A program made the position numbers and the translations under genes. A DNA stretch of 42,447 nucleotides from a virus. Below are positions 1-4,414 of this stretch, one piece after another (position 1 is the stretch's first letter; every line of letters starts with the position of its first letter). The notes below the pieces were generated by a model. It did not search any database and was not told the origin of the DNA. It was given only the letters and a program-made list of their open reading frames with translations. The DNA lies in the IMG/VR virus record IMGVR_UViG_3300031774_000045, positions 1-42,447 of that record. The stretch is one strand, 5' to 3'.

Positions 1-4
1 CATT

Positions 5-352
5 ATGCGTAAGATTGAAACCCAAATGATTGCAGCAATTAACAATCGTAAGGATTGGAAATCTGCAAACACTGAAGTTTACGTCAACGACAACAATTGT
101 GCCAATGTTTATCTTCACGGCAATCTAATTGCATGGGTAAACAACAACAATGATCTAACAGTTTTCGACGGCGGTTGGCAAACAAATACCACAAAATCAC
201 GCTTAAATGCACTTTGTAATGAGTTTTGTCTACGTGGTGAGTGTATTTTCCAAAAGGATTTTGCCTGGTATGTTAGAAAGTTAGTTGGTGCAATCAATGG
301 TCAGAGTATGTATCAAACTGAAGATTTCTTCAGTGGGTATGTATTTAATTGA
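5..352 (+). CDS. conserved hypothetical phage protein, 115 aa
   Basis: An ATG at position 5 opens a 115-residue frame that ends at a TGA embedded in a strong terminator hairpin. The start lies almost at the window edge, so a longer upstream start cannot be excluded. The protein has a short beta-rich centre (YLHGNLIAWV, then a GGWQTNTTKSRLNAL segment) that I recognise as a common pattern in small cyanophage and other phage proteins of unknown role. There is no signal peptide, membrane segment or catalytic motif. It is the last gene of whatever operon precedes the window, because transcription is expected to stop right behind it. Function is unknown; the gene call itself is well supported by length, codon use and the terminator. 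Confidence 0.8.
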   Translation: MRKIETQMIAAINNRKDWKSANTEVYVNDNNCANVYLHGNLIAWVNNNNDLTVFDGGWQTNTTKSRLNALCNEFCLRGECIFQKDFAWYVRKLVGAINGQSMYQTEDFFSGYVFN

Positions 353-376
353 GGGGTGTCAATCCCCCTCTTTTTT
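351..376 (+). terminator. Rho-independent terminator
   Basis: GAGGGG (351-356) pairs perfectly with CCCCTC (365-370) around an 8-nt loop and is followed at once by TTTTTT (371-376). The stem begins inside the TGA stop of the preceding gene. This is the clearest intrinsic terminator in the window. Confidence 0.9.
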
Positions 377-399
377 ATTATCTAATTGCACAATCTATC

Positions 400-558
400 A
401 TGACAACATTCACAATCAACAACAAAGAATATACACATAAGGAGTTAAATCTTATGTGGGATTTATTCACTGAAGACCAATGGAATCACATCCTTAAGAA
501 TAATAAGGATGAATCAATTGCACACACTATTCAACAACTATGGAGGTCTAGTTACTAA
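400..558 (+). CDS. small hypothetical protein, 52 aa
   Basis: The ATG at 400 gives a 52-residue acidic/polar protein starting MTTFTINNKEYTHKEL. The frame is open further upstream to 349, but that stretch runs through the terminator hairpin and is unlikely to be translated. The stop overlaps the next start (TAATG at 556-560), so the two genes look translationally coupled. It heads a run of four tightly packed small genes (400-1074). No domain is recognised. Small, overlapping genes of this kind are typical of early or middle accessory clusters of T4-like phages, but that role is inference. Confidence 0.7.
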   Translation: MTTFTINNKEYTHKELNLMWDLFTEDQWNHILKNNKDESIAHTIQQLWRSSY

Positions 559-737
559 TGAAAACAATTACATTAACTAACGAAGAATTCAATCGTTTGT
601 ATCAATTAGTTGATGTAGAATACTTTAAATTATGTAAGCGAGTAGAAAAGGATAGACCAGGACTTAGTAGTAACATAGAAGATTATATTACCCATGACAT
701 ACATACAAACCTCACCACAATCAAGGAGACCAAATGA
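558..737 (+). CDS. small hypothetical protein, 59 aa
   Basis: The ATG at 558 overlaps the stop of the previous gene, and the TGA at 735-737 overlaps the next ATG at 734 (ATGA). The predicted protein begins MKTITLTNEEFNRLYQLVD and is mostly polar and probably helical. The AAGGAG at 723-728 lies within its end and serves as the ribosome-binding site of the next gene. The tight overlaps on both sides support it as a real gene despite its size. I do not recognise a family. Confidence 0.7.
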   Translation: MKTITLTNEEFNRLYQLVDVEYFKLCKRVEKDRPGLSSNIEDYITHDIHTNLTTIKETK

Positions 738-853
738 AAGACCTAACTGACGAAATCTATGCTCTTATTCTTGAAGAATACCAAGAATCAGGATATGAAC
801 TATATGATGAAATGTTCCTAACACAGTTTACCTATGTTGGAGGATATCAGTAA
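734..853 (+). CDS. very small hypothetical protein, 39 aa
   Basis: ATG at 734, stop TAA at 851-853, preceded by a good Shine-Dalgarno (AAGGAG at 723-728). The product, MKDLTDEIYALILEEYQESG and onward, is strongly acidic. It overlaps its upstream neighbour by 4 nt and sits 2 nt before the next ATG, which fits a compact operon. It is too short for domain recognition; the call rests on spacing and the ribosome-binding site. Confidence 0.6.
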   Translation: MKDLTDEIYALILEEYQESGYELYDEMFLTQFTYVGGYQ

Positions 854-855
854 AA

Positions 856-1074
856 ATGGTTGTATTAATCTCTGAAGTATTAGGGTCGGTTTATACACTA
901 GACCCGAATACTAATACCGAATTGTATTATCAACCACTTAACGAAGATAATACTTATTCATCCAATTTTAATGATTTTAATGTTGTTGACTGGTTAAGTA
1001 TTGCAGGAGAAGATGATAATGTAGAAAAGGAATTAAATCGTATTAATACACTATTAAAAGCAGATTTTCTATAG
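856..1074 (+). CDS. small hypothetical protein, 72 aa
   Basis: ATG at 856, two bases after the preceding stop; GGAGGA at 839-844 is a plausible ribosome-binding site. The 72-residue protein is acidic (VLISEVLGSVYTL at the start, AGEDDNVEKELNRINTL near the end) with no Cys/His motif or membrane segment. It closes the small-gene run and is followed by the gene-poor 1075-1453 gap. Family and function are not recognised. Confidence 0.7.
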   Translation: MVVLISEVLGSVYTLDPNTNTELYYQPLNEDNTYSSNFNDFNVVDWLSIAGEDDNVEKELNRINTLLKADFL

Positions 1075-1121
1075 TTTTATCCTTTATTTGTATTAAAAAT
1101 GTCTTTTTAAATGTATATGAG

Positions 1122-1185
1122 TTTTCCACATCGTTGTGGAAAAGTATAGTTAAACGTGTGGAGAAAGGTATAGTTATGTGGAAAA
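1122..1185. other. cluster of four DnaA-box-like sites (candidate origin or DnaA-binding region)
   Basis: TTTTCCACA occurs on the + strand at 1122-1130, and its reverse complement TGTGGAAAA at 1135-1143 and 1177-1185. A one-mismatch copy, TGTGGAGAA, lies at 1157-1165. The last three are in the same orientation, 22 and 20 bp apart, about two helical turns each. TTTTCCACA is the DnaA box described for Synechococcus oriC (from memory) and differs by one base from the E. coli box TTATCCACA. The first two sites also form a 9-bp hairpin with a TCGT loop. An AT-rich stretch lies just upstream, as a duplex-unwinding element would. Binding of host DnaA is inference. Confidence 0.55.
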
Positions 1186-1225
1186 GTGTTGTAATGTACT
1201 TAAACGTTCTTCTTTTATTATGTTC

Positions 1226-1272
1226 TTAAATCCTCTCAGACCTTATGTTTATGATCAATTAAATCCTCTCAG
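1226..1272. repeat. 14-bp direct repeat pair
   Basis: TTAAATCCTCTCAG occurs exactly at 1226-1239 and 1259-1272, 33 bp apart. The bases right after the copies, AGACCT at 1238-1243 and AGGTCT at 1271-1276, are reverse complements, so the two copies can also be joined in a stem. It lies 40 bp after the DnaA-box cluster and may be a second protein-binding element of the same control region. Confidence 0.7.
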
Positions 1273-1375
1273 GTCTTGTGATCTAAGCGAGCATTCTATC
1301 ACGATCGCCGCCAAATGTCAACCGACCGCTGATAAGTTTTGCCAGGGAATGATGACATAAAATATTAAGACTTTC

Positions 1376-1383
1376 GATAAATA
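1376..1383 (+). promoter_or_regulatory. late-promoter-like box GATAAATA
   Basis: GATAAATA matches the T4 late consensus TATAAATA at 7 of 8 positions. It lies 70 bp before the ATG at 1454, further than the other late-like boxes in this window, so its role is less certain. Confidence 0.4.
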
Positions 1384-1395
1384 GGGAGCGAGTCG

Positions 1396-1424
1396 TTGAC
1401 AATATTGCTCAGACATTCTATACT
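1396..1424 (+). promoter_or_regulatory. sigma70-type promoter
   Basis: TTGACA at 1396-1401 and TATACT at 1419-1424 are separated by exactly 17 bp. The expected start point is near 1431, about 23 nt before the ATG at 1454. It should be read by host RNA polymerase with its primary sigma factor, which implies early expression of the small gene behind it. Confidence 0.75.
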
Positions 1425-1453
1425 GTAAAAGACACTCAAACAAGGATTAATCC

Positions 1454-1627
1454 ATGACAGTCGCTGTTAGTCAAGTACAAAAGCAACGTTATAGAATCAC
1501 GTTAGATTTGGACGTGTTGAGTGATTTTAACCCTCATCAGATTGATTGGCAAGAACTATTTAATTTGGAAGGTGCAGAACATTGTCAAGCATATGTTGAG
1601 GACCTCAGTAAACCTGATAAGTGGTAA
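1454..1627 (+). CDS. small hypothetical protein, 57 aa
   Basis: ATG at 1454, stop TAA at 1625-1627; AAGGA at 1442-1446 is a likely ribosome-binding site. The 57-residue product (MTVAVSQVQKQRYRITLDLD at its start) is acidic towards its C-terminus and contains a QIDWQELFNLEGAE segment. It is the first gene behind a near-consensus sigma70 promoter, so early expression is likely. No family is recognised. Confidence 0.65.
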   Translation: MTVAVSQVQKQRYRITLDLDVLSDFNPHQIDWQELFNLEGAEHCQAYVEDLSKPDKW

Positions 1628-1689
1628 TCGTTCAGGAATTAGTATTACTCACCTCTAAAGCGTCTTAGTAGTGTAGGATACAGTAACCC

Positions 1690-1908
1690 ATGACAATCTC
1701 AGAACTAGCAGCTACAGCATCTCCGATTGATCTGATACTTGCTGATATTCGTGGGGAGGTTAAAGTGACTCGTTTAAAATCACAACGTGGTCCTAAAAAG
1801 TCTGTGTTTGGTGTTCGATTACAGGGCAACAAAAGACGTACTAAGTTACAGTCAACAGACACACAATACCGTTGCTGTTTAACAGGGCGGCGCAGCGATC
1901 AAAATTAA
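1690..1908 (+). CDS. small basic hypothetical protein, 72 aa
   Basis: ATG at 1690, stop TAA at 1906-1908. The protein is rich in Lys/Arg (VKVTRLKSQRGPKK, QGNKRRTKLQ, TGRRSDQN) and carries two adjacent Cys near its end. A strongly basic small protein could bind nucleic acid, but no fold is recognised. Its base composition is noticeably more G+C-rich than the surrounding genes. There is no strong Shine-Dalgarno before the ATG. The stop codon is part of a perfect 20-bp palindrome. Confidence 0.55.
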   Translation: MTISELAATASPIDLILADIRGEVKVTRLKSQRGPKKSVFGVRLQGNKRRTKLQSTDTQYRCCLTGRRSDQN

Positions 1909-1926
1909 TACTTACTAGTAAGTATT
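1907..1926. repeat. perfect 20-bp palindrome
   Basis: The arms AATACTTACT (1907-1916) and AGTAAGTATT (1917-1926) are exact reverse complements with no spacer. It overlaps the stop codon of the preceding gene and lies 54 bp before the next ATG. With no loop it suits a dimeric DNA-binding protein better than an RNA hairpin, but no known operator is recognised. Confidence 0.7.
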
Positions 1927-1979
1927 GACCTGGTGATGTCATTAAACCCACCGCATGCTAACTAACACATTTTTTTATT

Positions 1980-2087
1980 ATGTCAAACGAAGTACTTTTT
2001 AACGCCCTTTCAGAGTGTAAAACAGGTAATGAACTTCTAGAAGTTATTGATCTAATCATTGATGAGCAAGTAGATACTGAAGATTGA
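1980..2087 (+). CDS. very small hypothetical protein, 35 aa
   Basis: ATG at 1980, stop TGA at 2085-2087. The 35-residue product (MSNEVLFNALSECKTGNELL at its start) is acidic and predicted helical. It has no Shine-Dalgarno; a T-rich stretch (TTTTTTTATT) directly precedes the ATG. That makes the call tentative, though codon use is normal and the frame is clean. Confidence 0.5.
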   Translation: MSNEVLFNALSECKTGNELLEVIDLIIDEQVDTED

Positions 2088-2106
2088 TTAATTGGTGGGG
2101 CAGTGG

Positions 2107-2135
2107 TTGACACATTGCCCCATTAATAGTATAAT
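2107..2135 (+). promoter_or_regulatory. perfect-consensus sigma70 promoter
   Basis: TTGACA at 2107-2112 and TATAAT at 2130-2135 are separated by 17 bp, an exact match to the bacterial housekeeping consensus in both boxes and spacing. The predicted start is near 2142. The nearest downstream start codon is about 250 nt away, so the immediate product would be a long leader or a separate non-coding RNA. Confidence 0.85.
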
Positions 2136-2141
2136 AAAATA

Positions 2142-2370
2142 ACAGTGAACGACAGTTATTGTTGTGGGTTGTTGTGGGTTGATGGGGGGCGTTATTAAAA
2201 CCCCTAACTACCCTAACCTACAGAGGTGACAAATCGCGAGACATATATCAGAAATACAAAAAAATTCCGCGGAGATATATGAAGAACCACTGTTGTCTCT
2301 CCCCCAGGGGGACCCCGACTGGTTAATCAGGTATGCAAAGACACTGGGGGACCCCCCCTAGGTTTTTGAT
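2142..2370 (+). ncRNA. candidate non-coding RNA or long structured leader
   Basis: This stretch follows a perfect sigma70 promoter, has no supported reading frame and is much richer in G and C runs than the rest of the window. It contains the tandem 10-mer GTTGTGGGTT (2161-2180) and a run of six G (2184-2189). An ATATATC/GATATAT stem (2243-2249 with 2274-2280) encloses CCGCGG. TCCCCCAG (2300-2307) pairs perfectly with CTGGGGGA (2344-2351). A second GGGGGACCCC copy is followed by CCTAGGTTTTT (2357-2367), which could be a terminator. Whether it is a free RNA or the leader of the 2404 gene cannot be told from sequence. Confidence 0.45.
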
Positions 2371-2403
2371 AGTACTGATATATAATGCGTGTATGATTTA
2401 AAT

Positions 2404-2628
2404 ATGAATAAAAAAAATTCCGTACAAAAATTAACGCCCACAAAGTTTTATCACATATATGTAAAGAATGAATGCATATATGCTACTTTAACTGAGAAGC
2501 AATTTAATAAAATATGGAATACCCTCAAAGGAATGGTTGGTCTTATGGATACTGACTATACTTTTGAGGATTTAACATATGAGGAAGTAGAGATAACACC
2601 TCATTTAAGAGAAGAGCATAGTTATTGA
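2404..2628 (+). CDS. conserved hypothetical protein, 74 aa
   Basis: I chose the ATG at 2404; a GTG at 2389 in frame would add five residues but sits on top of a TATAAT-like box (2381-2386). The protein has a KFYHIYVKNECIY core followed by a helical LTEKQFNKIWNTL segment and an acidic end. This arrangement is familiar from a small uncharacterised protein found widely in T4-like cyanophages. No catalytic motif is visible. Its TGA overlaps the -35 box of the next promoter. Confidence 0.75.
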   Translation: MNKKNSVQKLTPTKFYHIYVKNECIYATLTEKQFNKIWNTLKGMVGLMDTDYTFEDLTYEEVEITPHLREEHSY

Positions 2629-2653
2629 CAGAGTATAGATATACTGATAGAAT
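2625..2653 (+). promoter_or_regulatory. probable sigma70-type promoter
   Basis: TTGACA (2625-2630) and TAGAAT (2648-2653) are 17 bp apart. The -35 box overlaps the stop of the preceding gene, and the predicted start lies about 18 nt before the glycosyltransferase ATG at 2677, leaving a very short leader. Confidence 0.5.
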
Positions 2654-2676
2654 TGAAATGAAATCTGATTAAACAA

Positions 2677-3447
2677 ATGGCAAAAGGATTTACTGTTAAA
2701 GCAGCAACACCAAAGAAGTCTCAAGAACCTGAATGGGATATTGCAGCAATTAAGGAAAGGATGAAGGGGAAGAAGATTGTATTTTGTCTTCCTGGTAGAG
2801 GATGTTCATTTACTTTTCTGAAGAACTTTGTACAACTGTGCTTTGATATGGTACAGAATGGGATGAGTATTCAGATCAGTCAAGATTACTCATCAATGGT
2901 TAATTTTGCAAGATGTAAGGTATTAGGTGCAAATGTATTAAGAGGACCGAAACAAATTCCATGGGATGGTAAATTAGAGTATGATTATCAATTATGGATT
3001 GACAGTGATATTGTCTTTGATTCACAGAAGTTTTGGCAATTATGTGATCTTGTATTAGATGCCGAAGGCAATGAAAAGGAAGTAGCAGGGGGTTGGTATG
3101 CCACTGAGGATGGAAGAACCACATCTGTTGCTCATTGGTTAGAGGAGGATGATTTCCGCAAGAATGGTGGAGTAATGAATCATGAGACTGTAGAGAGTAT
3201 TAGTAAGCGTAAGAAACCATTCACTGTAGACTATACAGGATTTGGGTGGGTAATGATTAAGAATGGAGTATTTGAGAATCTTGAGTATCCATGGTTTGCG
3301 CCAAAGATGCAAGTATTTGAGTCTGGTGCAGTACAGGATATGTGTGGTGAGGATGTCAGTTTTTGCTTGGATGCTATTGAAGCAGGATATGAGATTTGGT
3401 GTGATCCAAGGATTCGTGTAGGCCACGAAAAAACTCGCGTAATCTAA
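2677..3447 (+). CDS. GT-A-like glycosyltransferase
   Basis: The 256-residue protein has the layout of a small GT-A-fold glycosyltransferase. A beta strand (KKIVFCLPGRG, residues 32-42) precedes a helix. Then comes the acidic DxD-type motif in LWIDSDIVF (D109-S-D111), which in this fold binds the metal and nucleotide sugar. A GED motif (224-226) may supply the catalytic acid, and a late His (H250) resembles the third metal ligand of many GT-A enzymes. There is no signal peptide or membrane segment, so it acts in the cytoplasm, on an acceptor that cannot be deduced. It lies between accessory genes and the baseplate operon, so sugar transfer to a virion protein or to phage DNA is possible but is inference. 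Family assignment is fairly sure; specificity unknown. Confidence 0.7.
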   Translation: MAKGFTVKAATPKKSQEPEWDIAAIKERMKGKKIVFCLPGRGCSFTFLKNFVQLCFDMVQNGMSIQISQDYSSMVNFARCKVLGANVLRGPKQIPWDGKLEYDYQLWIDSDIVFDSQKFWQLCDLVLDAEGNEKEVAGGWYATEDGRTTSVAHWLEEDDFRKNGGVMNHETVESISKRKKPFTVDYTGFGWVMIKNGVFENLEYPWFAPKMQVFESGAVQDMCGEDVSFCLDAIEAGYEIWCDPRIRVGHEKTRVI

Positions 3448-3452
3448 CTTTT

Positions 3453-3608
3453 ATGAAAACATATAGTATTGTTTATGAAAATAATATTATGTTTAAAGAT
3501 CTCACTATAGAAGAGTGTAGTGAGGAAATGCAAGCCCTCTCGGAAAGTTTTTACTCGGGAGGGTTTATTGATCCAACATTAATAGAAATTAAAGTAAAGG
3601 AGAATTAA
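3453..3608 (+). CDS. small hypothetical protein, 51 aa
   Basis: ATG at 3453, stop TAA at 3606-3608. The acidic 51-residue product (MKTYSIVYENNIMFKDLTIE at its start) has no recognised domain. Its coding sequence contains a strong hairpin (3535-3563), and its last codons provide the AAAGGAG ribosome-binding site for the next gene, four bases downstream. Confidence 0.65.
   Translation: MKTYSIVYENNIMFKDLTIEECSEEMQALSESFYSGGFIDPTLIEIKVKEN
3535..3563 (+). other. GC-rich hairpin inside a coding sequence
   Basis: CCCTCTCGG (3535-3543) pairs with CTCGGGAGGG (within 3554-3563) over nine positions, two of them G-U, around an 11-nt loop, followed by TTTATT. It resembles a weak terminator or attenuator between the glycosyltransferase and the structural genes, but lies within the frame of the 51-aa gene. 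Confidence 0.45.
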
Positions 3609-3611
3609 ATC

Positions 3612-3752
3612 ATGGCACAACTAATGAAAGGTGATAATTATATTCCACCACGTCCAAAGAAGACTCGTCAAGGTCGTTCAACTAATACATTACTTTCTGC
3701 AACATCAAGGAATGGAAATAAGAAGCGTTATCGTGGACAAGGAAGACGTTAA
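3612..3752 (+). CDS. small basic hypothetical protein, 46 aa
   Basis: ATG at 3612 with AAAGGAG at 3597-3603 as ribosome-binding site; stop TAA at 3750-3752. The protein is very basic and low in hydrophobics (PPRPKKTRQGRS in the middle, a KKRYRGQGRR tail), suggesting an extended nucleic-acid- or protein-binding peptide. I have seen similar tiny proteins just upstream of gene 25 in T4-like cyanophages, which supports the call. Its stop codon overlaps a late-promoter-like GTTAAATA. Function unknown. Confidence 0.75.
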   Translation: MAQLMKGDNYIPPRPKKTRQGRSTNTLLSATSRNGNKKRYRGQGRR

Positions 3753-3755
3753 ATA
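3748..3755 (+). promoter_or_regulatory. late-promoter-like box GTTAAATA
   Basis: The box overlaps the stop codon of the 46-aa gene and lies 24 bp before the ATG at 3780, the same spacing as the better CTAAATA boxes in the window. Confidence 0.5.
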
Positions 3756-3779
3756 GTACAATACTAAGGAACCTTAAAA

Positions 3780-3980
3780 ATGGCACAATCCAATAAAAAT
3801 ATGTCTGATGTATGGGAAACTAATAATTTAGTTGCTGATTATTGGACTCTTCCTACAGAAAACCAAGAAGGAGATGGGGGAAGAATGCTTCGTGAGATTA
3901 ATAATGATGATATGACTCCGAAAAGAAGTGATCATAATATACAAACTGATTTATTTTTAAGAGAGAATACAAATAACTAG
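3780..3980 (+). CDS. small hypothetical protein, 66 aa
   Basis: ATG at 3780, stop at 3978-3980. The product is hydrophilic and probably disordered, with many Asn, Asp and Glu, and a central segment VADYWTLPTENQEGDGGRML. It has its own late-like promoter box 24 bp upstream and is followed by another before gene 25, so it belongs with the late genes. No family is recognised. Confidence 0.65.
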   Translation: MAQSNKNMSDVWETNNLVADYWTLPTENQEGDGGRMLREINNDDMTPKRSDHNIQTDLFLRENTNN

Positions 3981-3988
3981 TCTAAATA
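3981..3988 (+). promoter_or_regulatory. late promoter box TCTAAATA (gene 25)
   Basis: TCTAAATA lies directly behind the preceding stop codon and 24 bp before the gp25 ATG. It matches the T4 late box TATAAATA at 7 of 8 positions and the CTAAATA form repeated before genes 13, 15, 19 and the 88-aa gene. Confidence 0.65.
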
Positions 3989-4012
3989 AGGTAGAATTGT
4001 AATAATTAGTAA

Positions 4013-4414
4013 ATGCCTCTAGAAAGGGTAAGCCAAGGTTTCAAAGATATTAGTATGACCTTTCAGAAGAATCCTCTGAATGGTGATATTATAGGTCTTA
4101 AAAATGAGAATGCAATTGCGCGTTCAATAAGAAATATTGTGTTTACATTTCCTGGAGAAAAGTTTTTTGATGAAAATTTTGGTTCTAGAGTGTCAAAAAC
4201 ACTATTTGATAATATTGATGACTTAAGTGCTTCCTTAATTCAAGAGGAAATTAAGTCATCAATTGCAAATTATGAACCAAGAGTTGAACTAGTGAGTGTT
4301 AAAGCATATCCTGATCCAGATAATAACTCTTTTGAGATAACAATTATCTATAGAATCATTGGTGCGGATGTTTTGCCACAACAATTAGAATTTGTATTGC
4401 AACCAACAAGGTAA
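4013..4414 (+). CDS. 25: gp25, baseplate wedge subunit (lysozyme-like fold)
   Basis: The 133-residue length equals that of T4 gp25 (132). The N-terminal half (NPLNGDIIGLKNENAIARSI, then NIVFTFPGEKFFDENFGSRV, about residues 20-62) and the later YRI segment are typical of the gp25/W family. This structural protein adopts a lysozyme-like fold without needing enzymatic activity. In T4 it sits in the wedge core with gp6 and gp53 and helps nucleate sheath assembly. It starts the baseplate operon behind a late promoter box. Its TAA abuts the ATG of gene 6 with no spacer, so the two are likely translationally coupled. Confidence 0.93.
   Translation: MPLERVSQGFKDISMTFQKNPLNGDIIGLKNENAIARSIRNIVFTFPGEKFFDENFGSRVSKTLFDNIDDLSASLIQEEIKSSIANYEPRVELVSVKAYPDPDNNSFEITIIYRIIGADVLPQQLEFVLQPTR

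Larger units (their letters stand above)
1075..1453. other. gene-poor intergenic region, 379 nt
   Basis: No convincing gene is present. The segment holds an AT-rich stretch (about 1075-1120), four DnaA-box-like 9-mers (1122-1185), a 14-bp direct repeat (1226-1239 and 1259-1272) with flanking AGACCT/AGGTCT arms, several GATC sites, a late-promoter-like GATAAATA (1376-1383) and a sigma70-type promoter (1396-1424). The mix looks like a control region, possibly a replication origin. Confidence 0.6.
2088..2403. other. gene-free interval, 316 nt
   Basis: No supported gene on either strand. It holds the perfect sigma70 promoter (2107-2135), the GGGGCA/TGCCCC arms at 2097-2121 around it, the candidate RNA (2142-2370), and a TATAAT (2381-2386) preceded by TGATA just before the 2404 start. 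Confidence 0.6.

Noticed and set aside
349-399. Upstream extension of the 52-aa gene
   Set aside because: It passes through the terminator hairpin and T tract; the ATG at 400 is preferred.
1226-1272. CRISPR-like repeat
   Set aside because: Only two 14-bp copies with one spacer; no array, leader or cas gene.
1300-1345. Possible tRNA in the more GC-rich part of the gap
   Set aside because: No cloverleaf, T-loop or anticodon arm can be drawn.
1178-1360. 60-aa open frame in the origin-like gap
   Set aside because: No ribosome-binding site, unusual residue composition, and it runs through the DnaA-box cluster and direct repeats; more likely chance.
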